Shown piece after piece: positions 1 through 8,881 of a stretch of DNA of 64,000 nucleotides. Positions within the stretch are counted from its first letter, which is position 1. Every line of letters begins with the position of its first letter. The DNA comes from JAJXZP01 sp963787185 (GTDB lineage Bacteria > Spirochaetota > Spirochaetia > Treponematales > Rectinemataceae), in contig CAWBCC010000010.1 of assembly GCA_963787185.1 (NCBI GenBank), forward strand, positions 124,001-188,000. The letters run 5' to 3'. The notes beneath the pieces are model-generated. The model was not told where the DNA came from. It searched no databases and saw only the letters and a list, made by a program, of their open reading frames with translations. Position numbers and translations under genes: made by a program.

Positions 1-1163
1 AGTGTGGGATCTGTCACCTACGAGGGCGTCACCGTGAATGGCGCGCCCTCGGCTTCGGCCCTTCCCGAATGGGTCCCCCCTCCCGTCCCCCCCGGATCGA
101 AGATAAGTCGATGGCGAGCGTCGTGGGTTCCGACGGAAAGGCCGCGGCCCTGCCGGATCTTCAGGACGGCGACGGCGTGCAGACGCTGAGCGTAAAATTG
201 AGCGACTATCTGCCGGAGGTCTCGGCCCTCGCCTTCCGCGTACGCGATACGACCCGCCGTCTGGAAGTCGTCGGCGCGAGAATCTACGATCCCACCGAGA
301 CGGGCGGCTATCGTCCGCTCAAGCCCATTTCCACCGCGCAGGATGCCCTGGCCTCGGTCGACGGGGTCGACGTGCAGCGGCCGTCGAACGACATTTCCGA
401 TGCCGTCCCCGGTGTCACCCTCACTCTCAAGGCGCCCTCCCAGCGACCGGTGAGCCTCGTCGTGGAGCCCGATCGAAGCTCCGTGAAAGACGCGATAATC
501 GCCATGGTCGGCAACTACAATCGACTCATGGCGCAGATCAACATTCTTTCGGGCACCGACGACCGCCTCATTTCGGAAATCTCGTATTTCACCGACGAGG
601 AGAAAAAGAGCGCAGAGCAGCACCTCGGCGAGCTTCAGGGCGATCCGACGCTCGATCTTCTGAGATCCTCGATGGAACGCATTATGATGAACAGCTATCC
701 GACCTCGGACGGGAGCGATATGGCCCTGCTCGCGCAGATGGGAGTGGCCACGAACGCCAGCGGACCGGGGGCCGACACCGGCTACGACATCAGCAAGATG
801 CGCGGCTACCTGGAGATAGACGAGGACACCCTCAAGAAAGCGCTCCAGGATCACTTCACCGCGGTGAAACAGCTTTTCGGCAACGATACCCAGGGGACCC
901 TCATAGTGGATTCTGGTGTCGCCTATTCGCTCGACCGGCTCATCAAGCCCTATGTGGAGATGGGAGGCATCATCTCGTTGAAGACGGGGACGCTCGACCA
1001 ACAGATCTCGAGCACTAAGAGAACGATCGGCGATCTCGACACGCAGCTTGCCGCCAAGCAGCAGGATCTCAAGGACAAGTACGGCCAGATGGAAGGAGCT
1101 CTCAACCAGATGCAGAGCGCATCCAGCTCGATAGACAACTTCGCCAAGGGCGGCGGACAGTAG
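1..1163 (+). pseudogene. fliD: flagellar filament cap protein FliD, 3' part, one-base frameshift near base 93
   Basis: FliD (HAP2) caps the growing flagellar filament and helps flagellin fold at the tip; in spirochaetes this happens in the periplasm. The 5' end lies outside the window. Bases 1 to about 93 read as FliD-like sequence in frame 1 (residues around VTYEGVTVNGAPSA, then a Pro-rich stretch), then the frame opens into a stop at 189. The rest of the protein (EDKSMASVV... to the coiled-coil C terminus and stop at 1163) is in frame 3. The switch falls at a C7 run (87-93); one more C would restore one frame. The C-terminal part has the usual long helical segment rich in Gln, Lys and Asp. 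Either an assembly error, a phase-variable C tract, or a real mutation. The gene is followed 18 bases later by the next flagellar-cluster gene. Confidence 0.85.
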
Positions 1164-1181
1164 GACTGGAAGGAGAGCAAT

Positions 1182-2072
1182 GTGGACATCATCGTGAACG
1201 GCGAGGCCCTCGTCGTGGAAGCCGGACCGGAGGGCAAGCTCGGCGAGACCCTCGCTCTGGCCGACGACATCCTCGAGAAGGCGGGTTCGGTCATCGTCGG
1301 TCTTCGCATCGACGGCAGGACAGTGGATGCCGACAGCTACCACGCCTTCGCCGAAAGACCCACCGCGAATTTCTCGCGGGTGGACATCCAAGTGGAGCCC
1401 GCTTCGGCGATACGGATCCGTACGCTGGAAACTCTGCACGAATTGCTGATGCTCTCTCTGCAGGGAGCGCGCGACGAAGACCCGACGGACTGGAAAACGC
1501 TGCGCCGGGCCGCGACCGACATTCGCGATGCTTTCGCGGGACTCTTCGCGGCGGACGAACTCTCCTTCGTGCAGCTCTTCGCCGATCTTCTGGCCCGAAC
1601 CGGCGACGAGCCGGGGGCGGCGGAAAGGATCGAGTTGGCGGCCCAGGGGGAACGGCTTCTCCAAATTTTCGGCGAACGTCTAGCCGAGCTGCGAAGCCCC
1701 ATCCGCGAGATGCGCAAGGCGGCCGCATTTTTCGAAGAACAGGCCCCGGAGCTCGAGGAGCTGCCGGTGCTTCTCCAGACCGGAAAGGACGATAGGGCGA
1801 TGAAGGCGGTGACCTACTTCATCGAAGTCTTCAACAAGGTGATCCGCATCATTCCCGAGCTCGGACGCGCCGGCGTCGAGGCGGGCAGGCTCAGGATCGA
1901 CGGGCAATCGCTGCCGGACTTCTACTCGTCCTTCAACGCCGTCCTGCGCCAGCTGATCGAAGCATTCGAACACAAGGACGCGGTGCTCATAGGAGATCTT
2001 TCCGAGTACGAAGTACTGCCCCGCATGCGAAGCTTTTTCGCGGCCATGGACGAGGCCATGCCGGCGCCATGA
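1182..2072 (+). CDS. conserved protein of the fliD cluster, function unknown
   Basis: 296 aa, GTG start at 1182 with an AAGGAGAG Shine-Dalgarno at about 1170-1177. I recognise no domain. The protein is acidic, largely helical by composition, has no signal peptide and no membrane segment, and starts with a short beta-like stretch (MDIIVNGEALVVEA). It lies between fliD and the PilZ gene and overlaps the latter by ATGA, so it is translationally coupled to it. Position suggests a flagellar assembly or chaperone role like FliS/FliT, but no sequence feature proves that. Confidence 0.8.
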   Translation: MDIIVNGEALVVEAGPEGKLGETLALADDILEKAGSVIVGLRIDGRTVDADSYHAFAERPTANFSRVDIQVEPASAIRIRTLETLHELLMLSLQGARDEDPTDWKTLRRAATDIRDAFAGLFAADELSFVQLFADLLARTGDEPGAAERIELAAQGERLLQIFGERLAELRSPIREMRKAAAFFEEQAPELEELPVLLQTGKDDRAMKAVTYFIEVFNKVIRIIPELGRAGVEAGRLRIDGQSLPDFYSSFNAVLRQLIEAFEHKDAVLIGDLSEYEVLPRMRSFFAAMDEAMPAP

Positions 2073-3181
2073 CAACCCAGACTCTTATGGTGGGACAGGC
2101 CCCTTCCAGTCTGTGGGTCCAGCAGGCGTCTGGGGGCGAGAGCGCCGTGCTCTGGTTCATCGTGGGTTTCGTCGTCCTCATCCTCATCGTCGTTCTCATA
2201 CAGCGCGGTCTTCAGGGCGGTTCGCGAGGGGGCTCCAAGCTGAATCGCGCGGCCCCATTCAGCAAAACCGGCTTCCGGAGGGCTGCGCGGAACGGCGGCC
2301 TCACCGACGACGAGACGCGCTTTCTGGAGATTTACGGCAAGGCGCTGGGCGTCAGCAATCCCGAGTTCGTCTTCCGCAATCAGGTCAAACTGGATTCGTT
2401 CTTCAAGGAAGTGTATCGATACATCGAAAAGAACTCGGAATCGGAAGCCGACGCCGAAGAGCAGAAAGCCCGTCTCTTCGCGGCCCGCGAAAGGCTGACT
2501 CAGCGCAATTCGCTGGGTTCGCCGGTCAGATCGACCAGACAGCTCGGACGCAATATGCCTCTGACCTTCATCGCTCCGGGAGAGGAGTCGTATCCGTCCG
2601 TCATCGTGGCCGTCGAGCCGGGAGGGATCGCGGTCGAACCGGTTCGGGATCCCTACGGCGAGACTCTGCGCTTTCACAAGGGCACGAAGCTCACCTGCTA
2701 TTTTTATACGACGGCTCACCAGGGATATCAGTACGTCGCGCGCATAGTCGGATGGGAACGGATCGGCAGCAAGGAAGTGATGGTCCTCTCGCACAGCGAC
2801 ACGGTCGCGGCCCTGCCCGCGCGCCGGAACGCGCGCAAAGAAATACACGAGAGCTGCACCTTTTACCGCGTCGTCGTCAATGCGTCCAAGGCTCGCGGCA
2901 AGGTGCAATCCACGGCACGAGTGGAAAACATGCCGTTCCCCGCCACGATCGTCGATATTTCGGCGGGCGGCGCCGGTATTCAGAGCGCCAATGCCTTGCC
3001 GGCGGGGGAGTTCGTCAAGATCGAGTTCACCCCGGGGGGCGCCAGCCATGCGGCCTTCGGCAAGGTCGTCCGCATGAACAGACTCCGCAACGTGGGCGGC
3101 ATCATGCACATCCAGTTCGTGAGAATATCCAGGCGCACGCTCAACACCATTTTGTCGCAGGTCTACGGATATTCCGATTGA
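2069..3181 (+). CDS. membrane-anchored PilZ domain protein (c-di-GMP receptor)
   Basis: 370 aa. A single N-terminal membrane segment (about residues 27-46, VLWFIVGFVVLILIVVLIQ) is followed by a long cytoplasmic part and a C-terminal PilZ domain. Both c-di-GMP binding signatures are visible: an RRNARKE element (RxxxR type) near residue 252 and DISAGGAG ([D/N]xSxxG type) near residue 294. PilZ proteins bind c-di-GMP and change motility or secretion; in a flagellar cluster a motility role is likely. It overlaps the preceding gene by four bases (ATGA). An HD-GYP c-di-GMP phosphodiesterase lies 1.5 kb downstream, so synthesis/decay and sensing of the same messenger may be linked here. Confidence 0.88.
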   Translation: MTTQTLMVGQAPSSLWVQQASGGESAVLWFIVGFVVLILIVVLIQRGLQGGSRGGSKLNRAAPFSKTGFRRAARNGGLTDDETRFLEIYGKALGVSNPEFVFRNQVKLDSFFKEVYRYIEKNSESEADAEEQKARLFAARERLTQRNSLGSPVRSTRQLGRNMPLTFIAPGEESYPSVIVAVEPGGIAVEPVRDPYGETLRFHKGTKLTCYFYTTAHQGYQYVARIVGWERIGSKEVMVLSHSDTVAALPARRNARKEIHESCTFYRVVVNASKARGKVQSTARVENMPFPATIVDISAGGAGIQSANALPAGEFVKIEFTPGGASHAAFGKVVRMNRLRNVGGIMHIQFVRISRRTLNTILSQVYGYSD

Positions 3182-3223
3182 AGCCCGGCGCTTCGGGTCC
3201 CGGGCGCCCGAGGCGAGGACAAC

Positions 3224-3253
3224 TTGACTGGACCCCCTGCCGCTTCCTACAAT
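3224..3253 (+). promoter_or_regulatory. sigma-70 promoter, leaderless layout
   Basis: TTGACT at 3224-3229, an 18-bp spacer, and TACAAT at 3248-3253. The ATG of the next gene is at 3260, six bases after the -10 box, so transcription should start at or within a base or two of the ATG. No Shine-Dalgarno is present. Confidence 0.75.
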
Positions 3254-3259
3254 CGGACA

Positions 3260-3520
3260 ATGAAAGTCGTCGAGCTCAGGGAGCTCAATCGCAAAGAATC
3301 GGCCGTTCACTACATCAAAGAATTTACGGGCGTCGCGGTGCTCGATTCCGGCCCGCTCAAAGCCGAGGCGGATATCGCTTTCACGCTCGAGCACAGGCCC
3401 CTCGGACCGCCCGATCTCACCCTCCGCGTAATGGATCCGCTGGACTGGCCGCTCCTGCCCATCGTCAGGGCTCTCAGGGAACATATACTCGAGCTCGAGA
3501 AGACCGGGAGGCTCCCCTGA
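3260..3520 (+). CDS. small conserved protein, unknown function, upstream of tsaE
   Basis: 86 aa. A longer reading from TTG 3224 would start inside the -35 box, so ATG 3260 is the better start. The protein is mixed charged, soluble, with no motif I recognise. Its stop codon overlaps the likely CTG start of tsaE (CTGA), so it probably heads the tsaE-tsaB-HD-GYP transcript. The promoter places the ATG at the transcript 5' end. Confidence 0.7.
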   Translation: MKVVELRELNRKESAVHYIKEFTGVAVLDSGPLKAEADIAFTLEHRPLGPPDLTLRVMDPLDWPLLPIVRALREHILELEKTGRLP

Positions 3521-3957
3521 GATTTTTCCGCCTCCGCGACGCCGACGAAACCGTGGCCCTGGGCGCGCGCCTGGGCGCCGTCGTCCGCGGCGGTACGGTC
3601 CTGGCCTTGAAGGGAGCGCTCGGCGCGGGCAAGACTACCTTCGCGAAGGGTGTGGCTCTCGGTCTCGGCATCGACGAAGAGGTGACGAGTCCGACCTTCA
3701 CGGTCGTGTCCGAATATGTCGGACGTCTGAGGTTCCATCACATCGACGCATATCGTCTCTCGGGAAGCGAGGATTTCCTTTCGGTAGGCGGCGAAGAGCT
3801 CTTCGCGGATTCGGGCGGTCTATGCATCGTCGAATGGAGCGAACGCATCGCCGAGTCCATACCGCCGGACGCAGTCAGCGTGGAACTTCTCGTGCAGCCC
3901 GACGGAAGCCGCGAGCTCCGACTCGAAGGCGCTTCGCTGGAAGGGCTCTTGGGATGA
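3517..3957 (+). CDS. tsaE: tRNA threonylcarbamoyladenosine synthesis ATPase TsaE
   Basis: TsaE is the ATPase that drives the TsaB-TsaD complex in making t6A at position 37 of ANN-decoding tRNAs. The Walker A motif GALGAGKTTFAKG, the SPTFTVV segment, the HIDAYRL segment and the CIVEWSER element are all present in family order. The first in-frame ATG/GTG/TTG candidate is GTG 3553, which would cut into the N-terminal strand. CTG at 3517 has a GGGAGG Shine-Dalgarno at 3506-3511 with five-base spacing, overlaps the previous stop codon, and gives 146 aa, close to the usual family length. I therefore annotate a CTG start. It overlaps tsaB by ATGA. Confidence 0.85.
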   Translation: MRFFRLRDADETVALGARLGAVVRGGTVLALKGALGAGKTTFAKGVALGLGIDEEVTSPTFTVVSEYVGRLRFHHIDAYRLSGSEDFLSVGGEELFADSGGLCIVEWSERIAESIPPDAVSVELLVQPDGSRELRLEGASLEGLLG

Positions 3958-4658
3958 ACGTGCTCGCCTTCGATACATCGAGCGACATCCTATCGGTCGC
4001 GCTCAGGCGCGGGCCGCTCTGGGCCGAGGCCTCGTTGGATATGGGGCTCAAACACGCCGAACACCTGATGGACCTCGTCGATTTTTGCCTCGATCGATCC
4101 GGAACGAAGCCGCAGGAGCTCGACCTCATGGCCTGCATGCTGGGCCCGGGATCGTTCACCGGGCTGCGCATAGGCATGGCGACGGCGAAGGGCATGGCCT
4201 TGGGGCTCGGGAAGCCTTTCGTTGCCGCGCCGACGCTCGACTGCCTGGCCTGGGGCTACGAAGACTACCCCGGCGCCGTGGTTCCCGTGATCGACGGCAA
4301 GAAGGGCAGACTCTATTCCGCCGTCTATCGCGGGGGAAAAAAGCTGAGCGCTTGGCTCGACATTCCTCTTGCGTCGCTCGTCGCCCTGCTCGATACTTAC
4401 AATGAAGTCCTGGTCACCGGTCCCGACGCCGAACTGTTCAGAGAGTTCGCGAATGAACGTAGCGGATTCCGCATAGACAGGCGCTCGCGGGTGCCGGCCG
4501 CTCGCGCTTTGGCCGAGGTCGGAATGGAGCTTTTCACGAGAAAGGGTCCGTCCGGCGCCGAGGCGGGCCCCCTGTATCTTCGGGCGAGCGAGGCCGAGGA
4601 ATCGGCCGTCCGGCGGGACGGCCCCACCGATGCCGAACGGATCGAAGGGAAAGGCTAA
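3954..4658 (+). CDS. tsaB: t6A synthesis protein TsaB
   Basis: 234 aa. TsaB is the inactive paralogue of TsaD that scaffolds the t6A complex. The ASKHA-type N terminus (LAFDTSSDILSVAL), the KHAEHLMDLVD helix and the GPGSFTGLRIGMATAKG signature are intact. The start is the ATG within the ATGA overlap with tsaE, so the two are coupled. The HD-GYP gene follows five bases after the stop, apparently on the same transcript. Confidence 0.93.
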   Translation: MNVLAFDTSSDILSVALRRGPLWAEASLDMGLKHAEHLMDLVDFCLDRSGTKPQELDLMACMLGPGSFTGLRIGMATAKGMALGLGKPFVAAPTLDCLAWGYEDYPGAVVPVIDGKKGRLYSAVYRGGKKLSAWLDIPLASLVALLDTYNEVLVTGPDAELFREFANERSGFRIDRRSRVPAARALAEVGMELFTRKGPSGAEAGPLYLRASEAEESAVRRDGPTDAERIEGKG

Positions 4659-4663
4659 AGGGG

Positions 4664-5773
4664 ATGAATCAACGCGAGCGAATCAGCGAGGCGACGGACG
4701 TCGAAGAATTGGAAAGCGTCGACGACTTCGCCGATCTCGAACGGGACATCAACGGCAAGCCGGCCGAATCCCCCCTGCTCGCCGATCCGGGTCCTCGCAG
4801 CATGGTTTTCAGTTACGAAAAAAACCATCAGCCTCTCGCCTTGATCGACAGCGGCCACAGCTTCGTGTACGTCAATCCGCCGTTCCGCAGCTTCCTCAAA
4901 AAGTTCGGCTATCCCGAGGCGTCCTCTTTCATGAAGACTTTCAACAATGCCTTCGAAGCGGAGCAGCGCCGCGACATAATAGCCGCGCTGGGCGATGCCC
5001 AGCGCGGCTACGAATGGAAGGACATCATCTCGCACAAGAACGTCTTCCGCAAAGACTCCGCCACCATGATCACCAAGATCCACATCATGCCCTTCTGGCC
5101 CGAGCGCCAAACCCGGGGCAGACCGGCCGCCTACACCGTGTATCTGGACGACGTGACCGACGAGTACAAGCGCTTTCTTCGCGACAACCTGGATTCTCTC
5201 CTCCGCGCCTCCCTCAAAAAGGACCGCGACACGGGGAAGCATGTCCAGCGCGTCAACCTATATTCGCGCCGCCTCGCCGAAGAACTCTATCGGGATCCCC
5301 GCTGGCCCCAGGTGGATGCCGACTTCATCGAGGAGATAGGTTTCCTGGCCGCCATGCACGACGTCGGAAAAATCGGCACCCCCGACGACATCCTGAACAA
5401 ACAGGGTCCCTTGGACGAGTTCGAGTGGAAGGTGATGAAAGAGCACACGATCAACGGAGCCTTCATAATGTCCAGCTATCCGCAGCGCATGGCGAAGGAA
5501 ATCGCCCTTTCGCACCACGAATGGTGGAACGGTTCGGGCTATCCCTACAACCTCGAGGAGATGCAGATACCGCTCGCGGCGCGCATAGTCAGCCTGGCCG
5601 ATGTCTACGACGCCCTGCGCATGAAGCGCTCGTACAAGACGCCCTATCCGCACGACGTGGCGGTGCAAAAAATGCAGGCGGAGCGCGGCGTGCACTTCGA
5701 TCCTGCCCTCGCCGACGCGTTCATTTCCGTAGCGTCGGACTTCGAACACATCTACACGAAGCAGGCGGACTAG
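4664..5773 (+). CDS. PAS-like sensor with HD-GYP c-di-GMP phosphodiesterase domain
   Basis: 369 aa. An acidic N-terminal tail leads into a PAS-like domain (about residues 55-165) and a C-terminal HD-GYP domain (about 180-350). Catalytic signatures are visible: AAMHDVGKIGTPDDIL (HD metal site), SHHEWWNGSGYP (HHE and GYP) and the SLADVYDAL helix. HD-GYP enzymes hydrolyse c-di-GMP. No membrane segment, so it is a cytoplasmic sensor. It ends the + strand cluster and converges on the acetyltransferase gene. Confidence 0.9.
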   Translation: MNQRERISEATDVEELESVDDFADLERDINGKPAESPLLADPGPRSMVFSYEKNHQPLALIDSGHSFVYVNPPFRSFLKKFGYPEASSFMKTFNNAFEAEQRRDIIAALGDAQRGYEWKDIISHKNVFRKDSATMITKIHIMPFWPERQTRGRPAAYTVYLDDVTDEYKRFLRDNLDSLLRASLKKDRDTGKHVQRVNLYSRRLAEELYRDPRWPQVDADFIEEIGFLAAMHDVGKIGTPDDILNKQGPLDEFEWKVMKEHTINGAFIMSSYPQRMAKEIALSHHEWWNGSGYPYNLEEMQIPLAARIVSLADVYDALRMKRSYKTPYPHDVAVQKMQAERGVHFDPALADAFISVASDFEHIYTKQAD

Positions 5774-5842
5774 ACCGGAGCAAATGCGAAGCCGATTTCA
5801 AGGCGTGCGATGCACACGGGCGCACTGAAATCGACTCAAGTT

Positions 5843-6967
5843 TCACATTCTCTTGAGGAAGACTCTCCTTCGCTTGTGCTGGACACGCTCGTAGTCCTTC
5901 CAAACGCCCTGAACCTCGACGTTCGTCTCGAGCTCGGGATTGGTCTCGGCGAATTGCACCCCTTCTTCGATGGCGCTCTGCGTCAACGAAGTCATGACGA
6001 AGGCTATGACGCCGCGGGCCTGATATTCGGGCTTGACGGCGATGAGATACATATCGATGACGCTGGGATGGCGGAGGGCGAGCAGGAGGTGCATCCAACC
6101 CAAGGGCAGCAGCCGGCCCTTGGAAACCTGCAAAGCGCGGGATAGGCTCGGCATGGAGATGCCGAAGCCGATCAATTTGTCGTTCTCGTCCACGAGGACT
6201 TTGCTGAAGCGGGGATCGACGAATCCGAGATAAGTCTTTATGTAGTTCTTCACTTGGCGCTCGGAGAGCGGAGTCGTCCCGTAGAGATGGGAATAGCCTT
6301 CCTCGACCAGGGCGAAAAGATCATCCGCGAACTTCTCCCGCAATTCGTTCTTCGTCTTCCAGGGATAGAGATGGACCCCGGAACGCTTGGCGATGAGTCC
6401 CTGAACGCGCAGCACTTTCTCCGGAATGGAGCGGGGCACCATGACCTTGAACTCGATCCAGTCAGTGTCCTTGGCGTAGCCGAGACGCTCGAGATACTGC
6501 GGATAATAAGGCCTGTTGTAGATGGTCGCCAGCGTGGCCACCTGATCGAAGCCCTCGACGAGCATACCCTCGCGATCGAGATCGGTGAAACCCAGCGGCC
6601 CGTGCAGACCTTCGAGACCCTTGGAGCGGGCCCAATCCTCGACGGTGCCGAGCAGGACCCGGGCCACCTCGAGATCCTCGACGAAATCGATCCATCCGAA
6701 GCGGGCGTACTTGTTGCCCCACTTCTCCACATATCGCTTATTGTAGATGCCCGCTATGCGTCCCACGGCCTTGCCGTCGCGGTACGCGAGCCAGTATTCC
6801 GCTTCGCAATAGTCGAACGCCGGGTTTTTGTCTTTTCGGAGCGTGGCCAGATCGTCGAACTCCAGAGCAGGAACGTAATACGGATCTCCCGAGTATATGC
6901 GGAGGGGAAAACGGATAAAGGCCTTCAAGTCGCCGATGGACTCCACGCGTTTGATCACGAGACTCAT
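5843..6967 (-). CDS. GNAT-fold acetyltransferase-like protein
   Basis: 374 aa. It belongs to the long GNAT-related family with an N-terminal half of GNAT fold (YWLAYRDGKAVGRIAGIYN) and a C-terminal half with a second acetyltransferase-like segment (FSKVLVDENDKLIGFGISMP, then LIAVKPEYQARGVIAFVM resembling the acetyl-CoA loop). Substrate unknown; such proteins are often misnamed as lipid or antibiotic acyltransferases. It lies three bases after the 93-aa gene, so the two form an operon transcribed from the 7285-7313 promoter. Confidence 0.7.
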   Translation of the reverse strand: MSLVIKRVESIGDLKAFIRFPLRIYSGDPYYVPALEFDDLATLRKDKNPAFDYCEAEYWLAYRDGKAVGRIAGIYNKRYVEKWGNKYARFGWIDFVEDLEVARVLLGTVEDWARSKGLEGLHGPLGFTDLDREGMLVEGFDQVATLATIYNRPYYPQYLERLGYAKDTDWIEFKVMVPRSIPEKVLRVQGLIAKRSGVHLYPWKTKNELREKFADDLFALVEEGYSHLYGTTPLSERQVKNYIKTYLGFVDPRFSKVLVDENDKLIGFGISMPSLSRALQVSKGRLLPLGWMHLLLALRHPSVIDMYLIAVKPEYQARGVIAFVMTSLTQSAIEEGVQFAETNPELETNVEVQGVWKDYERVQHKRRRVFLKRM

Positions 6968-6970
6968 GCG

Positions 6971-7252
6971 CTACTCCTTGTCTTCAGATAACCTGTACCC
7001 CTGCGAAGAAGCGGCGGATGCCTCCGTCTTCCATTCAGCCACAAAATGTTCGTAGGCTGCGATGGTAGCTCCGAGCGTGATATCCTGAACTTCGCCGCGG
7101 CCGATCCAATCGTTGCCGTCTTGGATATAGAGATGCGCCAGCATGCCTTCGGCGTCGGCCAAGCGAAAGTCTCTGTCCAGCTTTTTTCTGCGTTCGAGGC
7201 CGCGGAGCACACTCTCGTAGAGTTCACGGTAGGTCTGGTCCCGCCATTCCAT
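6971..7252 (-). CDS. small conserved protein, unknown function
   Basis: 93 aa. ATG 7252 (MEWRDQTYRELYES) is chosen over an upstream extension to 7471 because the extension would cover the promoter at 7285-7313. The protein is charged and helical (an ERRKKLDRDF segment) and ends in a flexible tail. No membrane or signal sequence. It is the first gene of a two-gene operon with the acetyltransferase-like protein. Confidence 0.65.
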   Translation of the reverse strand: MEWRDQTYRELYESVLRGLERRKKLDRDFRLADAEGMLAHLYIQDGNDWIGRGEVQDITLGATIAAYEHFVAEWKTEASAASSQGYRLSEDKE

Positions 7253-7284
7253 CAATGTCACGATCGCCCCGCTTCCGGGAGGGG

Positions 7285-7313
7285 AGTATATAGGCAGAAT
7301 TGGAATCTGTAAA
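7285..7313 (-). promoter_or_regulatory. sigma-70 promoter for the 93-aa gene operon
   Basis: On the minus strand TTTACA (7308-7313), 17-bp spacer, TATACT (7285-7290). The predicted start of transcription leaves a leader of about 25 bases before ATG 7252. Confidence 0.7.
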
Positions 7314-7334
7314 CCTCGCACTTCAAGTCCGCGG

Positions 7335-8753
7335 CTATCGCGGAGACAGGATGGCCCTGGTCTCGCGCGAAACCGGCAAGAAAAGACTTTCGTCGACCGG
7401 GGCGGGGATCGAGTCGGGAACCTGGAGGAGTCGTCGTTCGGTCCAGAGGCCCCTGGAGGACATACCTTCATATCGATACGTCACGCTCGACTCTCCCTTC
7501 GTTTCGGCGAGACGACCGAGCGCGTCCCAGCGATAGTCCGTCCCGGCGAGAAGATAGCCTTCGCCGTCCATGAGCCGCGCCCGAAGCAGACGTCCCGCTT
7601 CATCGTAGAGAAAGTCGGCCGCAGCTCCGGAGCCCGTCGCGGCCCCTTTGTCCGCCGCTTTTTCCGCGTGCGGCTCCGGGAACGGCGGCGAGACCATGCC
7701 CGCCGCGGCCGCGGCCGACCAGGTCCAGGGGCCGGAACCGGGCCACGGCGGCAAAAGATAGGCGCCGAGTTCGGGCGGCGGCGGCCCGGCCTCCGGCGTT
7801 GCGGGCGCTCCCGTCGCCGCCGAGCCGGGAGCGACGGAGGCCGCCGGAGCCGCCTCTTGTGCGCTTCCGGCAGGCGCGCCCGCCGATGCGGCCGGCGCAG
7901 GCTCGGGAGCGCTGCGTGCTATGAAACTGAGACGGCCGCTCGAGTCTATTGCCGCCGAAAGCTCCCCCTTCACGGAACCGTCGGCCGCGTGCCTCGTGCC
8001 CCGAAGGGCCTTGGATCCGGCCGCCCCGCCTCCCAAGTCGAGATCGTCGTAGGCGATGAGACTGCCCGAAGCATCCCGAAGGACTGCGAGAACTCCGGTG
8101 TCCGAGCCGTTCCATCTGTAATCGACGGTCCAGGCCGTTTTCCCGCCCGCTTCCACCATGAGCGAGATGAGACGGCCGTCGGCCTCGCGGCGGAGAATGT
8201 CCCGGCGGGAATAGGGAAGACCGGGTCCCGGTCTCTCCGTCACCATGGCGAGACGACCGGCGCGGTCATAGGAAAACTCGCGATACAAAAACGCTGATTG
8301 CGAACCGGGCCCCGCGTTGGCGGCTTGGCCTCCCGCCCGGTTTTCTCTGCGGTTCTGAGCTTGATCTTGAGTCCGCGCTTGATCCTGAGTCTGAGCTTGA
8401 TCTTGAGTCCGCGCTTGATCCTGAGTCTGAGCTTGATCTTGAGTCTGCGCTTCACTCTCTTCAAGCCTGCGCGCCAGAAGGACGAGTCGCCCGAGCGCAT
8501 CGTAGGATTCGATCTTCACGAGGCTGGAGGCCCCCGCGATGGGCGACATAGGATCTCCATGGAGCGCGGCCGAGCCGTACTCGATGCGCCCGGGCGGAGG
8601 ACCGTACTCGGCAATCGCGTCCCGCGCCGCATTCTGCGAGAAGCAGGGCGCAAAGTGGAGAAGTTGCAGTGCGAGGACGACGGGAAGCGCGACCGAAGTC
8701 GGGCTCGAAGTCCTCAGGCTCGCCATGAGCGTCCGCTCAGTCCGTTTTGATGC
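7335..8753 (-). CDS. secreted YD-repeat (RHS-like) protein with Gln-rich tandem repeat
   Basis: 472 aa from ATG 8753. Signal peptide MASKRTERTLMASLRTSS followed by a hydrophobic stretch (ALPVVLALQLLHFA) and a possible cleavage after FSQ. The body carries scattered YD-type repeats (ESYDALGRLVLLARR, EFSYDRAGRLAMV, FLYDEAGRLLRAR, YRWDALGRLAET), as in RHS/YD proteins that bind carbohydrate or form shells. A six-residue repeat of AQTQDQ/ARTQDQ type lies near residues 100-130 and a Pro/Ala-rich linker near 270-340. It lacks the RHS core length and toxin tip, so this is a small YD-repeat exported protein. Leaderless-type promoter upstream. Confidence 0.75.
   Translation of the reverse strand, partial: ASKRTERTLMASLRTSSPTSVALPVVLALQLLHFAPCFSQNAARDAIAEYGPPPGRIEYGSAALHGDPMSPIAGASSLVKIESYDALGRLVLLARRLEESEAQTQDQAQTQDQARTQDQAQTQDQARTQDQAQNRRENRAGGQAANAGPGSQSAFLYREFSYDRAGRLAMVTERPGPGLPYSRRDILRREADGRLISLMVEAGGKTAWTVDYRWNGSDTGVLAVLRDASGSLIAYDDLDLGGGAAGSKALRGTRHAADGSVKGELSAAIDSSGRLSFIARSAPEPAPAASAGAPAGSAQEAAPAASVAPGSAATGAPATPEAGPPPPELGAYLLPPWPGSGPWTWSAAAAAGMVSPPFPEPHAEKAADKGAATGSGAAADFLYDEAGRLLRARLMDGEGYLLAGTDYRWDALGRLAETKGESSVTYRYEGMSSRGLWTERRLLQVPDSIPAPVDESLFLPVSRETRAILSPR
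8356..8455. repeat. 36-bp coding tandem repeat in the YD-repeat gene
   Basis: Alternating 18-bp units encode AQTQDQ and ARTQDQ, giving a 36-bp period repeated nearly three times. Copies are almost identical at DNA level, which favours slippage and length variation. Boundaries are approximate. Confidence 0.8.
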
Positions 8754-8759
8754 CATGGA

Positions 8760-8789
8760 CACAGCATAAGGCCGAGCGGCGTTCGGGCG
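8760..8789 (-). promoter_or_regulatory. leaderless promoter of the YD-repeat gene
   Basis: Minus strand: TTGCGC (8784-8789), 18-bp spacer, TATGCT (8760-8765), then six bases to ATG 8753. No Shine-Dalgarno precedes the ATG. Confidence 0.6.
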
Positions 8790-8881
8790 CAACGACAGCC
8801 GGGACGGAGTCGAAGGGCAGATTGCGCAATCTTTGTAGCTTCCCGGCCCTGGCGGTGTTTTTGTGTGAGAGGAGAACATCG

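Noticed and set aside
2113..3516. Long N-terminal extension of the tsaE frame
   Set aside because: Overlaps the PilZ gene in another frame; low-complexity Arg-rich translation. TsaE starts at CTG 3517.
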